NCBI GenBank assembly: GCA_964504305.1
Contig: CAZDEB010000008.1
Span: 1-64,000, forward strand
Direction of reading: 5' to 3'
DNA: 64,000 bases
Origin: UBA11606 sp964504305
GTDB taxonomy: Bacteria; Actinomycetota; Acidimicrobiia; Acidimicrobiales; Aldehydirespiratoraceae
Positions 42,156 through 52,300 of the stretch are shown here, piece after piece. The notes under the pieces were generated by a model. The model worked only from the letters and a program-made list of their open reading frames with translations. It was not told the DNA's origin and did no database searches. The translations under genes were made by a program, and so were the position numbers. Numbering within the stretch: the stretch's first letter is position 1; the number at the start of each line of letters is the position of its first letter.

Positions 42156-43871
42156 TCATACTCGCAGCGGATCGACTTCGATCCGCACCCGGGCCGCCGG
42201 TCTGGTGGTGTTCGCCAGCACGTCGAGGATGGGTTCGAGCGCCTCGCCGCGCAGAAGCCACTGACCATCAATTGGCCCTCGAACGTCAAACGAATCCGAG
42301 CTGGGTAGCGCCGCTATGAACTCCGCGCCGCCTGCGCCTGACACCGAAACCTGAGCGCCGTAGGGCGGCAGCGACAACGCTCGGCGCCGGTCGCGTTCGG
42401 CTATCGCAACAATCGACGGATCGCCCAATACCGCGGCGTTGATGACTTCGTGATCGGGCTGACGAGTTTGGATCACGATGCGGCCGCCGTCGCCGCGGCC
42501 ACCGGTTAGGCGGGCCCCATGAGCGACTAATCCGAGGGCTTGCTCGGCCGCCCGCTGACGAGTTGACAAGAGTTCGTGGTCAAAGTCCAAGAACACCACG
42601 ATGTCGGCCCGATCGACGCGGTGAAGAACGGCCTCGGTCCCGATGATCACGCGACTCGAGGGAGCTTCGGTAGTGGTCGCGGTCACCTCGTCGACGGCTT
42701 CGCCGACCAGCGCCGCTAGTTCTTCGCGCGCTCGTTCGACACCGAGTCGCAGGTTCTTCAGCGTCGTAGACCCGCAATGGGCGCACACCACCGGCCGACG
42801 TTCTAGACCATCGGGGGTTTGCAGGTGATCCTCGACCAACACCATCGTGGTCGCGCCGTCCTCTGACCTTGCCAGTTCGCCACACGCCGAGCAGGCCAAC
42901 AGCCGGGCCCGACCCTTACGATTGAGCACACACACAATTCGGTCCCGGCCCGCCAGCAGCGGTCCCAACCTCTCGCCGAATAGCCCGGCCCGAACCGGGT
43001 CGTCGTCGCGACGATCGTGTACGTCGATCATCGGCCAGCCGTCACGTTCGGTCGAGCGCGGTTGGCGCAGAAGTCTTCCCGACGTCAGCGCCTCGAGGCT
43101 CGGCACCGGCGAAACAAGGACAACTGGGGCTTGGGATCGGCGAGCTCGCTCGATGGCGACATCTCGAGCGTTCCAGGCCGGTGTGCGCTCTTCTTTGAGC
43201 CGCGAATCGTGCTCGTCGATGACCACCACGGCGCGGAGATCGGGCATCGGCAACCATACGGCCGACCGAGATCCCACAACAGTTGCGCCGCCGGCGGCGA
43301 TCGCCCAGTCGTCGCCACCGAGGGCGACTCGTTGGCCCGCTCGCCGCAGAGCGACCGCGAGCCGTCGGGCCCGGCCCGCGTCGGCCACCACGATCAGAGC
43401 TGCACCGCGGCGACACGCCGCCAACGCGACGGCGATGCCATCATCACTCGGAGCGACCCGTACCGTGGCAACCCCAAGGTCAAAGGCCTCGTCAAAGACG
43501 TCGCGGGGTCCGTCGGGCACCGGTGCTGCACGTGGGGCGATTGCCGCAGCGGCGACCATGCGTTCGGGAGACGCGGCACGCAACAAAGCGACTCGCCGCC
43601 CGGCCCACCGCCACGCCGCCCACTCGGCCAACGCCAGCATGTCGGCATCGGGACCGATACCACTCAGCTTTGATAGTTCGGCGAGCTTGACGCCTGGTTC
43701 CGGATCGACATCAACAGCAGTAATCCAGCCCGCTACACGCCGCCCGGCCAGCGGCACCCGAACCATCGACCCGACCACCAGCCGATCGGACCGGCCATCG
43801 TCCCACGACGCCGGCACCACATAGTCAAATTCCTTTTCGATCGCGGCAACGTCGGGCACAACGCGAACCAC
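42156..43871 (-). CDS. priA: PriA-like primosomal protein without ATPase motifs
   Basis: The 571-residue protein has the PriA plan: an N-terminal DNA 3'-end-binding domain (VPDVAAIEKEFDYVVP), a helicase-like body, a zinc region and the C-terminal domain (DRRRALSLPPYG). The Walker A loop is absent: the corresponding stretch reads VRVAPSDDGIAVALA. The DEEH box is reduced to DEHD. The zinc region keeps two CxxC pairs (CSACG and CAHCG) instead of four. Loss of ATPase motifs is known in actinobacterial PriA, suggesting a structural role in replication restart. The start is GTG. It follows metK by 95 bp. Confidence 0.9.
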   Translation of the reverse strand: MVRVVPDVAAIEKEFDYVVPASWDDGRSDRLVVGSMVRVPLAGRRVAGWITAVDVDPEPGVKLAELSKLSGIGPDADMLALAEWAAWRWAGRRVALLRAASPERMVAAAAIAPRAAPVPDGPRDVFDEAFDLGVATVRVAPSDDGIAVALAACRRGAALIVVADAGRARRLAVALRRAGQRVALGGDDWAIAAGGATVVGSRSAVWLPMPDLRAVVVIDEHDSRLKEERTPAWNARDVAIERARRSQAPVVLVSPVPSLEALTSGRLLRQPRSTERDGWPMIDVHDRRDDDPVRAGLFGERLGPLLAGRDRIVCVLNRKGRARLLACSACGELARSEDGATTMVLVEDHLQTPDGLERRPVVCAHCGSTTLKNLRLGVERAREELAALVGEAVDEVTATTTEAPSSRVIIGTEAVLHRVDRADIVVFLDFDHELLSTRQRAAEQALGLVAHGARLTGGRGDGGRIVIQTRQPDHEVINAAVLGDPSIVAIAERDRRRALSLPPYGAQVSVSGAGGAEFIAALPSSDSFDVRGPIDGQWLLRGEALEPILDVLANTTRPAARVRIEVDPLRV

Positions 43872-43966
43872 CCGCCCAAGCGGGCGGGCTGGCGCGGTTT
43901 GGTCTTGTTGTGCCGCGCTGGGTGGCAGCGACGAGCCGAGGTCGAGACGACCTTGGTCGGTTGAGT

Positions 43967-45169
43967 TCAGAGGCCGAGAGCCGACTTGAGGTCGTCGACG
44001 CGGTCAGTGCGCTCCCACGGAAACATGTCACCCGCAGTATCGCGGCCGAAATGACCGTAGGCCGCGGTCTTGCGATAAATGGGACGACGCAGGTCGAGGT
44101 CGCGCAAAATGGCCGCAGGACGCAGGTCGAAGATGTCGTCAACGGCCTTTTCGATCGCCGCCGCGTCGACCGTCTCGGTGCCGAAGGTCTCGACAAGGAC
44201 CGACACCGGACGAGCCATGCCGATTGCATAAGCAACCTGGACTTCGCAACGGCTCACCGCACCGGCGGCGACGAGGTTCTTGGCCACCCAACGAGTTGCA
44301 TAGGCAGCCGAACGATCGACCTTCGAGGGGTCCTTACCGGAGAACGCGCCGCCACCATGGCGAGCCATTCCGCCATAGGTATCAACAATGATCTTGCGGC
44401 CGGTAAGACCGGCGTCGCCGACCGGGCCACCAATGACGAAGCGCCCGGTTGGGTTGACGTGGACTTCGTAGTCATCATCGGCAAACTGTGCCGGAATGAC
44501 CGGGCGAATTACGTGCTCGATGAGATCGGGACGAATCATGGTGTCGCGGTCGATGCCATCATTGTGTTGGGTGGAGACCAGCACTGTTTTGAGCCGAACC
44601 GGAACGTTGTCTTCGTACTCGAAGGTGACCTGGGTCTTGGCATCGGGGCGTAGGTAAGGAACGGTGCCCGCTTTGCGAACCTCGGCGTGACGCTCGGCCA
44701 TGCGATGAGCAAGATGGATCGGCAGCGGCATGAGAACATCGGTCTCGTCAGAGGCGTAGCCAAACATCATGCCCTGATCGCCGGCACCTTGCTTGTCGAG
44801 GGCGTCCTCCTCCCCGGCCGAGCCAGACCGCACCTCTTCGGATGCCGTGACGCCTTGAGAAATGTCGGGCGACTGCTCGTCGATGGTGACCATCACTCCG
44901 CAGGTGTTGCCGTCGTAACCAAACGACTCGCGGTCGTAACCGATCTCGTTGATCGTGCGGCGAACCGTGCCCGGAATATCGACATAGGCCTCGGTGGTGA
45001 TCTCTCCCGCCACCACCGCCAGTCCCGTTGTGACGAGGGTCTCGCACGCCACCCGACTCATCGGGTCTTGGGCCAGCATTTCGTCGAGGATGGCATCAGA
45101 AATCTGGTCGGCCATTTTGTCGGGATGGCCCTCCGAGACGCTCTCAGACGTAAAAGTCCAACGGGTCAC
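43967..45169 (-). CDS. metK: S-adenosylmethionine synthetase
   Basis: MetK makes SAM from ATP and methionine. The 400-residue protein has SVSEGHPDKMADQISDA near 8-24, GAGDQGMMFGYA near 128-139 and the P-loop-like GGGAFSGKDPSKVDRSAA near 271-288. The gene lies 16 bp after coaBC, leaving no room for a SAM riboswitch directly in front. coaBC-metK-priA is a usual actinobacterial order. Confidence 0.97.
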   Translation of the reverse strand: MTRWTFTSESVSEGHPDKMADQISDAILDEMLAQDPMSRVACETLVTTGLAVVAGEITTEAYVDIPGTVRRTINEIGYDRESFGYDGNTCGVMVTIDEQSPDISQGVTASEEVRSGSAGEEDALDKQGAGDQGMMFGYASDETDVLMPLPIHLAHRMAERHAEVRKAGTVPYLRPDAKTQVTFEYEDNVPVRLKTVLVSTQHNDGIDRDTMIRPDLIEHVIRPVIPAQFADDDYEVHVNPTGRFVIGGPVGDAGLTGRKIIVDTYGGMARHGGGAFSGKDPSKVDRSAAYATRWVAKNLVAAGAVSRCEVQVAYAIGMARPVSVLVETFGTETVDAAAIEKAVDDIFDLRPAAILRDLDLRRPIYRKTAAYGHFGRDTAGDMFPWERTDRVDDLKSALGL

Positions 45170-45185
45170 AATTGCTCCTGGGTAG

Positions 45186-46379
45186 TCAGCCGAGTCGGCT
45201 TGTGGCGGTGTCTAGCACGCGACGGGCAACCTCGCGCTTATCAGACAGGGGTACCTCTTCGCGCCGACCGTCGGCGAGAATGATGGTCACTTCGTTCGTG
45301 GGATGAGAAAACCCGACACCTGGTTGCGAGACATCGTTGGCAACTATGGCATCGAGGTTCTTGGCTACAAGCTTCGCTGACGCATTCGAAACCAGGTCGC
45401 TGGTTTCGGCCGCGAATCCAACCAGCACCTGTCCCGGCGGCTTGTTTGCTCCGAGTTGGGCGAGAATGTCGGTGGTTGGTACAAGATCTATCGCCGGCGC
45501 GCCATCGGATTTTTTGAGCTTGTGGTCGGCTACCTCGGCCGGCCGAAAATCGGCCACCGCGGCGGCCATGATCACGATGTCGGCCGTGGGGGCGCGCTCG
45601 GCACAAGCCTCGGTCATCTCCGCCGCCGTCTCTACCGCCACCACCTCGATGCCATTGGGGGCTCGGTCGGGCTGGGTAGTGACAAGCACGGTCGATGCTC
45701 CTCGGGCCGCGGCCTCGGCGGCAACCGCATGGCCCTGACGACCCGACGACCGGTTCCCGACGTATCTGACCGAGTCGATGGGTTCGCGTGTGCCGCCGGC
45801 GGTCACCAAAACTGTGTGTCCCGAGAGGTCGTTGCCCGCCAGGGCGGCCTCGACCGAAGCGACGATATTCGCGGGGTCTCCCAGCCTGCCCTTACCAACG
45901 TCGCCGCCGGCGAGTCGACCAGCTTCGGGTTCGACAATGAGCACACCTCGATCAGCGAGCACTTCGAGGTTCTCTTGTACCGAGGCCTGCTCCCACATTT
46001 CGGTGTGCATGGCCGGGCAGATCATCACGGGCGCGCGGGTTGCCAGCACCGTGGCCGTCAGCAGATCGGCCGACCGGCCAGTGCGGATATCGCTGATAAC
46101 TCGGGCGGTAGCGGGACATATCAGCACCAAGTCGGCGCTCTGACCCATCTTGGTGTGAGGGATCGGCGTTTCGGGGTCGTCGAACAACGAGGTACGAACC
46201 GCTTCGCTGGCCAGAGCCGAAAAAGTGGCAGCTCCGACCATCTTTTGTGCGCCGTCGGTCATCACGGGAACCACGTGGGCCCCAAGGTCGACCAAGCGGC
46301 GACACACTTCGACGGCTTTGTAAGCCGCGATGCCGCCGGTCACTCCAAGAACGATCCGGCGTCCCTCAAGATTAGACAC
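45186..46379 (-). CDS. coaBC: Bifunctional CoaBC (phosphopantothenoylcysteine decarboxylase/synthase)
   Basis: This enzyme makes 4'-phosphopantetheine for coenzyme A in two steps. The 397-residue protein has the N-terminal flavin decarboxylase CoaC (GVTGGIAAYKAVEVCRRL near 13-30; CPAMHTEMWE near 120-129) and the C-terminal CTP-dependent synthase CoaB (VTAGGTREPIDSVRYVGN, then MAAAVADFRP). The motif PAMHTEM, with His in place of the PAMN Asn, is what I recall for actinobacterial enzymes. The start is GTG, 18 bp after rpoZ. Confidence 0.94.
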   Translation of the reverse strand: MSNLEGRRIVLGVTGGIAAYKAVEVCRRLVDLGAHVVPVMTDGAQKMVGAATFSALASEAVRTSLFDDPETPIPHTKMGQSADLVLICPATARVISDIRTGRSADLLTATVLATRAPVMICPAMHTEMWEQASVQENLEVLADRGVLIVEPEAGRLAGGDVGKGRLGDPANIVASVEAALAGNDLSGHTVLVTAGGTREPIDSVRYVGNRSSGRQGHAVAAEAAARGASTVLVTTQPDRAPNGIEVVAVETAAEMTEACAERAPTADIVIMAAAVADFRPAEVADHKLKKSDGAPAIDLVPTTDILAQLGANKPPGQVLVGFAAETSDLVSNASAKLVAKNLDAIVANDVSQPGVGFSHPTNEVTIILADGRREEVPLSDKREVARRVLDTATSRLG

Positions 46380-46397
46380 GGCCCGACCAGAGTCGGA

Positions 46398-46724
46398 TCA
46401 GGCCGACTCGTCGCCGAGCTCGGCGGCCGCAGCCGCTTCGGCCGCAGCCTTGGCCTCGGCCGCAGCTTCGGCCTCGGGATCGATCTCGATGGCAACGATT
46501 TTCTCGGCCGCTATCTCTTCGAAGGCGATCGACAACGGCTTGGCGGCCGTTGAAGTCACCTGCGGCGGCACGCTAGAGCCAATGCCGTGACCGAGTTGGC
46601 CGACGTAATTGGTGATCTCGCGGCTACGCATGGACGACAGCGCAACCAAGCGAAACCTGGAACCAGTTTCTTCGAGCAACTGCTCGATCGATGGGTTCAT
46701 CATCGTGTCGTGACCGTGCACCAT
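46398..46724 (-). CDS. rpoZ: RNA polymerase omega subunit
   Basis: The 108-residue protein carries the omega fold: MNPSIEQLLEETGSRFRLV, then SMRSREITNYVGQL and KPLSIAFEEIAAEKI. Omega helps assemble the beta' subunit. The C-terminal 25 residues are an Ala/Glu-rich tail built from imperfect 18-bp repeats. Start options are ATG 46724 or the two ATGs seven and eight codons later; GGAG lies about nine bases before the first. gmk-rpoZ-coaBC is the standard order. Confidence 0.93.
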   Translation of the reverse strand: MVHGHDTMMNPSIEQLLEETGSRFRLVALSSMRSREITNYVGQLGHGIGSSVPPQVTSTAAKPLSIAFEEIAAEKIVAIEIDPEAEAAAEAKAAAEAAAAAELGDESA

Positions 46725-46760
46725 ATGCTCGTCTCCAGAGGGTAGAACCGACGCTGCAGG

Positions 46761-47339
46761 CTAACAGCCCGACGGGGCAGAACGACGTTCCTCGATGATG
46801 TCGGCGATCTCTTGAACCGCCCCTTGCAGCTCGTCGTTGATGACGACCGCCATGTCGAGTCGCTTGGCAACATCGAACTCGTCACGGGCCTTGGCCAGAC
46901 GAGCCCGAATCTTTTCCTCGGAGTCGCCGCGGGCCCGTAACCGCGCCTCCTGAGCATCACGTGAAGGGGCATCGATAAAGATCAGTAACGCATCGGGGTA
47001 CTGCTGTTGGATCTGCTCGGCTCCGTAAACATCGATCTCGAACACGACGTCGTGCCCCGGCGGCGGCGTCGGCCGAGGCGTGCCTTGCATGTAGTCGAGG
47101 AATTCGACCCACTCGAGAAACCCGTCGGCAGCTACATGAGCACGGAACAGGTCTCGGTTGGTGAAGTGATAGGCCTCCATTGCCTCGCCCGGGCGGCGAT
47201 CTCGCGTGGTCCAACTCCGCGACAGCCAAAGGGCCGGGTCGCGATCGAGCAGTTGGGCGACAATCGTCCCCTTGCCAACGCCGCCAGGACCTGACAAGAC
47301 AATGATCAACCGGTCGGCGAGTCCGGACATCTCAGCCAA
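46761..47339 (-). CDS. gmk: Guanylate kinase
   Basis: Gmk phosphorylates GMP and dGMP. The 192-residue protein has the P-loop SGPGGVGKGTIV near 16-27, SRSWTTRDRRPGE with the GMP-binding Arg and Tyr region, and VVFEIDVYGAEQIQQQYP. GVGKGT in place of GVGKST is a common actinobacterial variant. It overlaps mihF by 8 bp. Confidence 0.96.
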   Translation of the reverse strand: MAEMSGLADRLIIVLSGPGGVGKGTIVAQLLDRDPALWLSRSWTTRDRRPGEAMEAYHFTNRDLFRAHVAADGFLEWVEFLDYMQGTPRPTPPPGHDVVFEIDVYGAEQIQQQYPDALLIFIDAPSRDAQEARLRARGDSEEKIRARLAKARDEFDVAKRLDMAVVINDELQGAVQEIADIIEERRSAPSGC

Positions 47340-47646
47340 AGGCCTCTAACAGTTTCGACCGCTGGCTCTTGCCGAGGCCTCGTACCCGCCGCGATTCCGA
47401 TATGCCGATAGCGGCCATGGTGCGCCTCGCCTTGACCTTTCCGACCGCGGGCAGTGATTCGATGATCGTAAGAATCTTTGTCGTGGCAATGGTGTGATCA
47501 GTCTCGGACCGCCTGAGCAATTCGGCGAAAGTAAGCGAACCCGATTTGAGCTGCACCTTGAGCTCGGCCCGTTCGGTGCGCACCTCGGCCGCCTTTTGGA
47601 GCGCGGCCAACCGCGCCTGATCAGTCAACGGTGGCGGGGTCGGCAT
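47332..47646 (-). CDS. mihF: Integration host factor, actinobacterial type (mIHF)
   Basis: The 104-residue basic protein is the actinobacterial nucleoid protein mIHF, which bends DNA. It is unrelated in fold to E. coli IHF. TTKILTIIESLPAVGKVKAR and MAAIGISESRRVRGLG form the helix-two-turn-helix DNA-binding part. pyrF-mihF-gmk is the conserved actinobacterial order and supports the taxonomic call. Confidence 0.94.
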   Translation of the reverse strand: MPTPPPLTDQARLAALQKAAEVRTERAELKVQLKSGSLTFAELLRRSETDHTIATTKILTIIESLPAVGKVKARRTMAAIGISESRRVRGLGKSQRSKLLEAFG

Positions 47647-47670
47647 AGTGGGGACTGTAGCGCCGCTCGA

Positions 47671-48393
47671 TCAGCCGGCTGCCGACGCGTCGGCATAGAT
47701 TCGTTCGACCGCGGCCAGCGGATCGTCGGCGAGGGTTACCGAACGACCGATTACCAACAAGTCTGATCCGGCCGAGATGGCCTCGCCCGGCGATGCGGCG
47801 CGTTGCTGATCGTCGACGTTGTCGCCGGGCAAGCGGATTCCGGGTGTCACCCTTGTGAGCCGAGGCGCATAGTGATGGGCTTCCTCGAGGTCGCCTACCG
47901 CACAGACCAGACCACCACATCCGGCTTCGGCCGCGAGCATGACCCGCTTGGGCATGATGTGCGCCGGCGCATCACCATCGCTCGTGAGTACCGTGATAGC
48001 CAACGCTGTCGGGTCTGGCAGGCCTGCGTTTCGAGCCCCTTCGCTCAGTCCGTCGACCCCCGCTCGCAGCATGTCGACGCCGCCGTGGGCATGCATGGTG
48101 AGGTAACTGACCCCGAACGCGCCGAGCACCCTGGCCGACTTGCCAACAGTGGTTGGAATGTCGTGCAACTTGACATCAAGGAAGATCGAATAGCCGAGAT
48201 CGGCAATCGCGCCGATGGCCTCTGGACCGGCTGCCGAATACAGCTCGAGCCCAATTTTGGCGACCCCGAAATAGTCCTTGAATTGGCGTCCCAACCGGAT
48301 CGCGGCAACCAGGTCGTCCACATCGAGGGCCAACGCCAGTTTGGCTTTGACCGCTCCGTCGATTTCTCCTGAGTCTGTGTTTGAGTCACTCAT
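47671..48393 (-). CDS. pyrF: Orotidine 5'-phosphate decarboxylase
   Basis: PyrF makes UMP, the end of the pathway. The 240-residue TIM-barrel protein has the catalytic motif FLDVKLHDIPTTVG near 71-84 with the Lys-Asp pair, ALALDVDD near 20-27 and VTPGIRLPGDN near 182-192. The ~230-residue class I type differs from the longer mycobacterial form. It overlaps pyrD by 8 bp. Confidence 0.95.
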   Translation of the reverse strand: MSDSNTDSGEIDGAVKAKLALALDVDDLVAAIRLGRQFKDYFGVAKIGLELYSAAGPEAIGAIADLGYSIFLDVKLHDIPTTVGKSARVLGAFGVSYLTMHAHGGVDMLRAGVDGLSEGARNAGLPDPTALAITVLTSDGDAPAHIMPKRVMLAAEAGCGGLVCAVGDLEEAHHYAPRLTRVTPGIRLPGDNVDDQQRAASPGEAISAGSDLLVIGRSVTLADDPLAAVERIYADASAAG

Positions 48394-49300
48394 GTGCTGC
48401 TCCGATCAATTCGGCGACCGACTCGACCTCGTGTCGCTCGCACCAAGACTTGAATTCGTTGAGGATCCGCCATGTTGCTCGCGGATCGGCAAACGTTGCG
48501 GTGCCTACTTCTACCGCGGATGCCCCGGCGAGCAGGAACTCTACGACATCAGCTCCGCTGGATGTTCCACCCACCCCCACGATCGGCAACCCCGGGCACG
48601 CCTCGTGCACGTCGTAGACGGCCCGAACCGCAACGGGGTGCATGGCCGCGCCTGACATCCCTCCCCGCTTTGCGCCCAACACCGGGCGACGTTGTTCGAC
48701 GTCGATAACCATCCCCAGCAACGTATTTGTCAGCACTACCGCTTCGGCGCCGGCCTCGCCCGCCGCGGCGGCGATCTCGGGGAGGTCGGCGGCGTTGGGA
48801 CTCAACTTGGCCCAACGTGGTCGACCGCAGGCTTCGGTCGCGGCGATCACCTCGGCCGTGGCGGTCGCGGAGTGGGCGAACATTTTGCTGCGGTCCTCGA
48901 GATTCGGACACGAAACATTGACCTCGACGGCGACTACTTGCTCGGGCGCGGCCGCCAGCGAGCGAGCCGCGGCTTCGTACTCGGCCACGGTCGAGCCCCA
49001 GATGCTGGCCACCACAGTTGCGCCCGCATCGACGAGCGGTGGGAGCTCGCGTTCTAGCCAGTGCGCAACTCCTTGGCCCTGCAAACCGACACTGTTGATC
49101 ATGCCTGCGGCGGTGGGGTGGACGCGCGGCGCCGGGTTGCCGGCCCACGCTTCGGCTTTCATCGACTTGACCACCACCGCTCCCAACTCGGCGGGCCGCA
49201 GGTACCGCGCCAGCTCCGCGCCGTGACCAGCGGTGCCCGACGCCGTCAGAACGGGCGCTCGCAGCTCGACTGAACCGACGGTGGTCGTGAGGGCGGTCAC
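48386..49300 (-). CDS. pyrD: Dihydroorotate dehydrogenase, class 1B type
   Basis: PyrD oxidises dihydroorotate to orotate. The 304-residue protein lacks the membrane helix of class 2 enzymes. The catalytic base is the Cys of VSCPNLED near 129-136, and NPAPRVHPTAAGMINSVGLQ near 55-74 looks like class 1B. Such enzymes usually need the PyrK electron-transfer subunit, but no pyrK lies in this operon. It overlaps carB by 4 bp and pyrF by 8 bp. Confidence 0.93.
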   Translation of the reverse strand: MTALTTTVGSVELRAPVLTASGTAGHGAELARYLRPAELGAVVVKSMKAEAWAGNPAPRVHPTAAGMINSVGLQGQGVAHWLERELPPLVDAGATVVASIWGSTVAEYEAAARSLAAAPEQVVAVEVNVSCPNLEDRSKMFAHSATATAEVIAATEACGRPRWAKLSPNAADLPEIAAAAGEAGAEAVVLTNTLLGMVIDVEQRRPVLGAKRGGMSGAAMHPVAVRAVYDVHEACPGLPIVGVGGTSSGADVVEFLLAGASAVEVGTATFADPRATWRILNEFKSWCERHEVESVAELIGAAHE

Positions 49301-52300
49301 GAACCGTGCGCGGCTAGTTCGTCGCGAGATGCCCCTTGGTGATATTCCTGCAGGCTCCTGACGCGAAGCGGATAACGCCTCCAGTCGCGCATGCCGCGAG
49401 CGGCGGCTAGCGCCGCGGCGCCGGTGGTGAGAAGCGGCACGCTGGCCAGTCCGGCGGCCGAACGAATGTGGTCACCGTCGGCTCTCGGTCCACGACCTCT
49501 GGGCGAATTGATCACCAATTGAACGTCGCCGCGTCGAATGAGGTCGACGGCATTTTCGCCGTCGCGATCATCAAGCTTGGCAACATCGTGAGCCACAACT
49601 ACCCCGGCATCGCGAAGAGTTTCGGCTGTTCCCGACGTCGCCGCGATATCGAAGCCCAACTCGACGAATATTTCGGCCGCGGCTATGCCCACGACCTTGT
49701 CGCGGTCGGCCAACGACAAGAAAATTGTTCCCGCCTCGGGCAATCGAGTGCCAGCTGAGAGCTGCGACTTGACGAACGCCAAACCCGGCGTCAGGTCGAT
49801 TCCCATCACCTCGCCGGTCGACCGCATCTCGGGTCCGAGCAACGCGTCGGCTTCGGGAAAGCGGTTGAACGGCAAAACCGCTTCCTTGATGGCAACGTGA
49901 TCGGACACGACCCTGTCGCGCAGTAACCCTTCTTCGCGCAGCTCGGCCAAAGTGGCCCCGACCATCACGCGACTTGCGACCTTGGCCAAAGGCACGCCGG
50001 TGGCTTTGGCAACAAACGGCACCGTCCGAGAAGCCCGCGGGTTGGCTTCGATCACGAACACCTGATTGGCCTTGACCGCGTACTGCACGTTGATGAGGCC
50101 CTTGACCTCGAGCGCGGTGGCGATACGTCGGGTGTAGTCCTCGATAACGGCAACAGTCTCAGCCGAAAGATGCGCTGGTGGAATCGAGCAGGCCGAGTCG
50201 CCACTATGCACCCCCGCCTCCTCGACGTGTTCCATCACCGCGCCGATCACTATTGCCCCGGTGTGGTCTCGGATCGCGTCGACGTCGACCTCGGTGGCGT
50301 CCTCAAGGAAGCGGTCCACGAGAACGGGTCGCTCGGCCGAAAGGCCGCCCTCCTTGCCCAACGAACCGAACCCTGCGAGTTCTTTCATGGCCCGGCGAAG
50401 ATTCTCGTCGTCATAGACGATTTCCATCGCTCGCCCCCCCAACACATACGAAGGCCGGATCAGCGCGGGATATCCGATTCGTTCGGTAATGGCGAGGGCG
50501 GCATCGATCTCGACCGCAGTTCCGCCGGCCGGCTGGGGGATCTCGAGACGAGCGCACAATGCGTTCCACTGTTCGCGGTCCTCGGCCAGATCGATCGATA
50601 CCGGCGAGGTCCCGAGCACGAGCTCGGGTGGCAGTCGATCGGCGAGTTTGAGAGGGGTTTGCCCACCTAAGGACACGATTACCCCCAATGGTTTCTCGAC
50701 CTCGAGAATATCGGTCACGTCCTCGTAGGTCAGCGGCTCGAAATACAGGCGGTCCGAGGTGTCGTAGTCGGTCGAAACGGTCTCGGGATTGCAATTGACC
50801 ATCACGGTCTCGAAACCGGCGTCTCGCAAGGCAAAGCTGGCGTGAACGCAGCAATAATCGAATTCGATGCCCTGACCAATGCGGTTCGGACCCGAGCCCA
50901 AGATCACCACCTTTTGCTTCGAGCTGGGCCGGACCTCGTCGGTGTCCTCGTAGGTCGAGTAGTGATATGGCGTCTCGGCTTCGAACTCGGCGGCACAGGT
51001 GTCTACGGTCTTGAACGTGGTCTTCACGCCTACCGCGAGACGAGCGGCCCGCACCTCGAGTTCGTCGGTGTCCCACAGGTAACCGAGTTGGGCATCGGAA
51101 AATCCGAGCTGTTTGGCCCGCTTGAAACCGCGCCGCGAAATCGTGGCCGCCGACAGGGTCGCTAGATGCGACCGTTCCTCGGTGATGATCAACATCTGAT
51201 CAAGGAACCAAGGGTCGACCCCGGTGGCCTGGAAAATGTCGTCGACCGACACCCCGCGTCGCAGCAAGGCTTCGAGTTGGAAAGGTCGGTCCGGAGTAGC
51301 AATCGCTGCTTGGGCCAACATATCGGCGGTTTCGATCGTGTCGAGCAAGACCTCGCCCGGATCGGCGTTGAGTCCGTGACGACCTTGTTCCAACGACCGG
51401 AGAGCTTTCTGCAGCGATTCGGGGAACGTACGCCCGATGGCCATCACTTCACCGACCGACTGCATCGACGTGCCAAGAACGCCGCTGGTGCCAGGGAACT
51501 TCTCGAACGCCCACCGGGGAATCTTGGTAACCACGTAGTCGATCGACGGTTCGAACGATGCTGGGGTCTTCTTGGTGATGTCGTTGGGGATCTCGTCGAG
51601 GGTGTAGCCGATGGCCAGCTTGGCGGCGATTTTGGCTATCGGAAAGCCGGTGGCCTTGGACGCCAGCGCCGAGGAGCGGCTGACCCGAGGGTTCATCTCG
51701 ATGATGACCTGCCGGCCGGTCTCGGGATGCACCGCCCACTGCACGTTCGACCCACCGGTCTCGACCCCAACGCGGCGGATGCATGCAAACGAGGCGTCGC
51801 GCATCTGTTGGTATTCGACGTCGGTGAGGGTCTGCGCCGGAGCAACCGTGATGGAATCGCCGGTGTGTACGCCCATTGGGTCGAGATTTTCGATCGAACA
51901 GATGATTACGCAGTTATCGGCGCGGTCGCGCATCACTTCCAGCTCGAACTCTTTCCAACCCTTGATCGACTCTTCGATCAAGATCTCGCCGATCGGACTG
52001 CACTCGATGCCAAAAGCCGCGACCTTCTCGAACTCCTCCATGGTCTCGGCCATGCCGGTTCCGCGCCCGCCGAGGATGTAGGCCGGCCTGACGATGATCG
52101 GTAGACCCACCGCGGCCACCACCTCGCGAGCTTCCTCCATGGTGTGAGCAGTGCCAGAACGAGCAACTTCTATACCGATGCCTTGCATGGCGACTTTGAA
52201 TTTTTCGCGATCCTCGGCTGTTTCGATGGCCTCGGCGTCGGCCCCTATCAACTCACAGTCAAACTTTTTGAGAACGCCAGCGGCTTCGAGTTCCATCGCC

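Noticed and set aside
42847..43824. Plus-strand ORF of 325 codons opposite priA
   Set aside because: Ser/Arg/Thr-rich shadow sequence with no domain; priA reads through the same interval with family motifs.
45170..45185. SAM riboswitch upstream of metK
   Set aside because: Only 16 bp separate coaBC from metK, so there is no room for a riboswitch directly in front.
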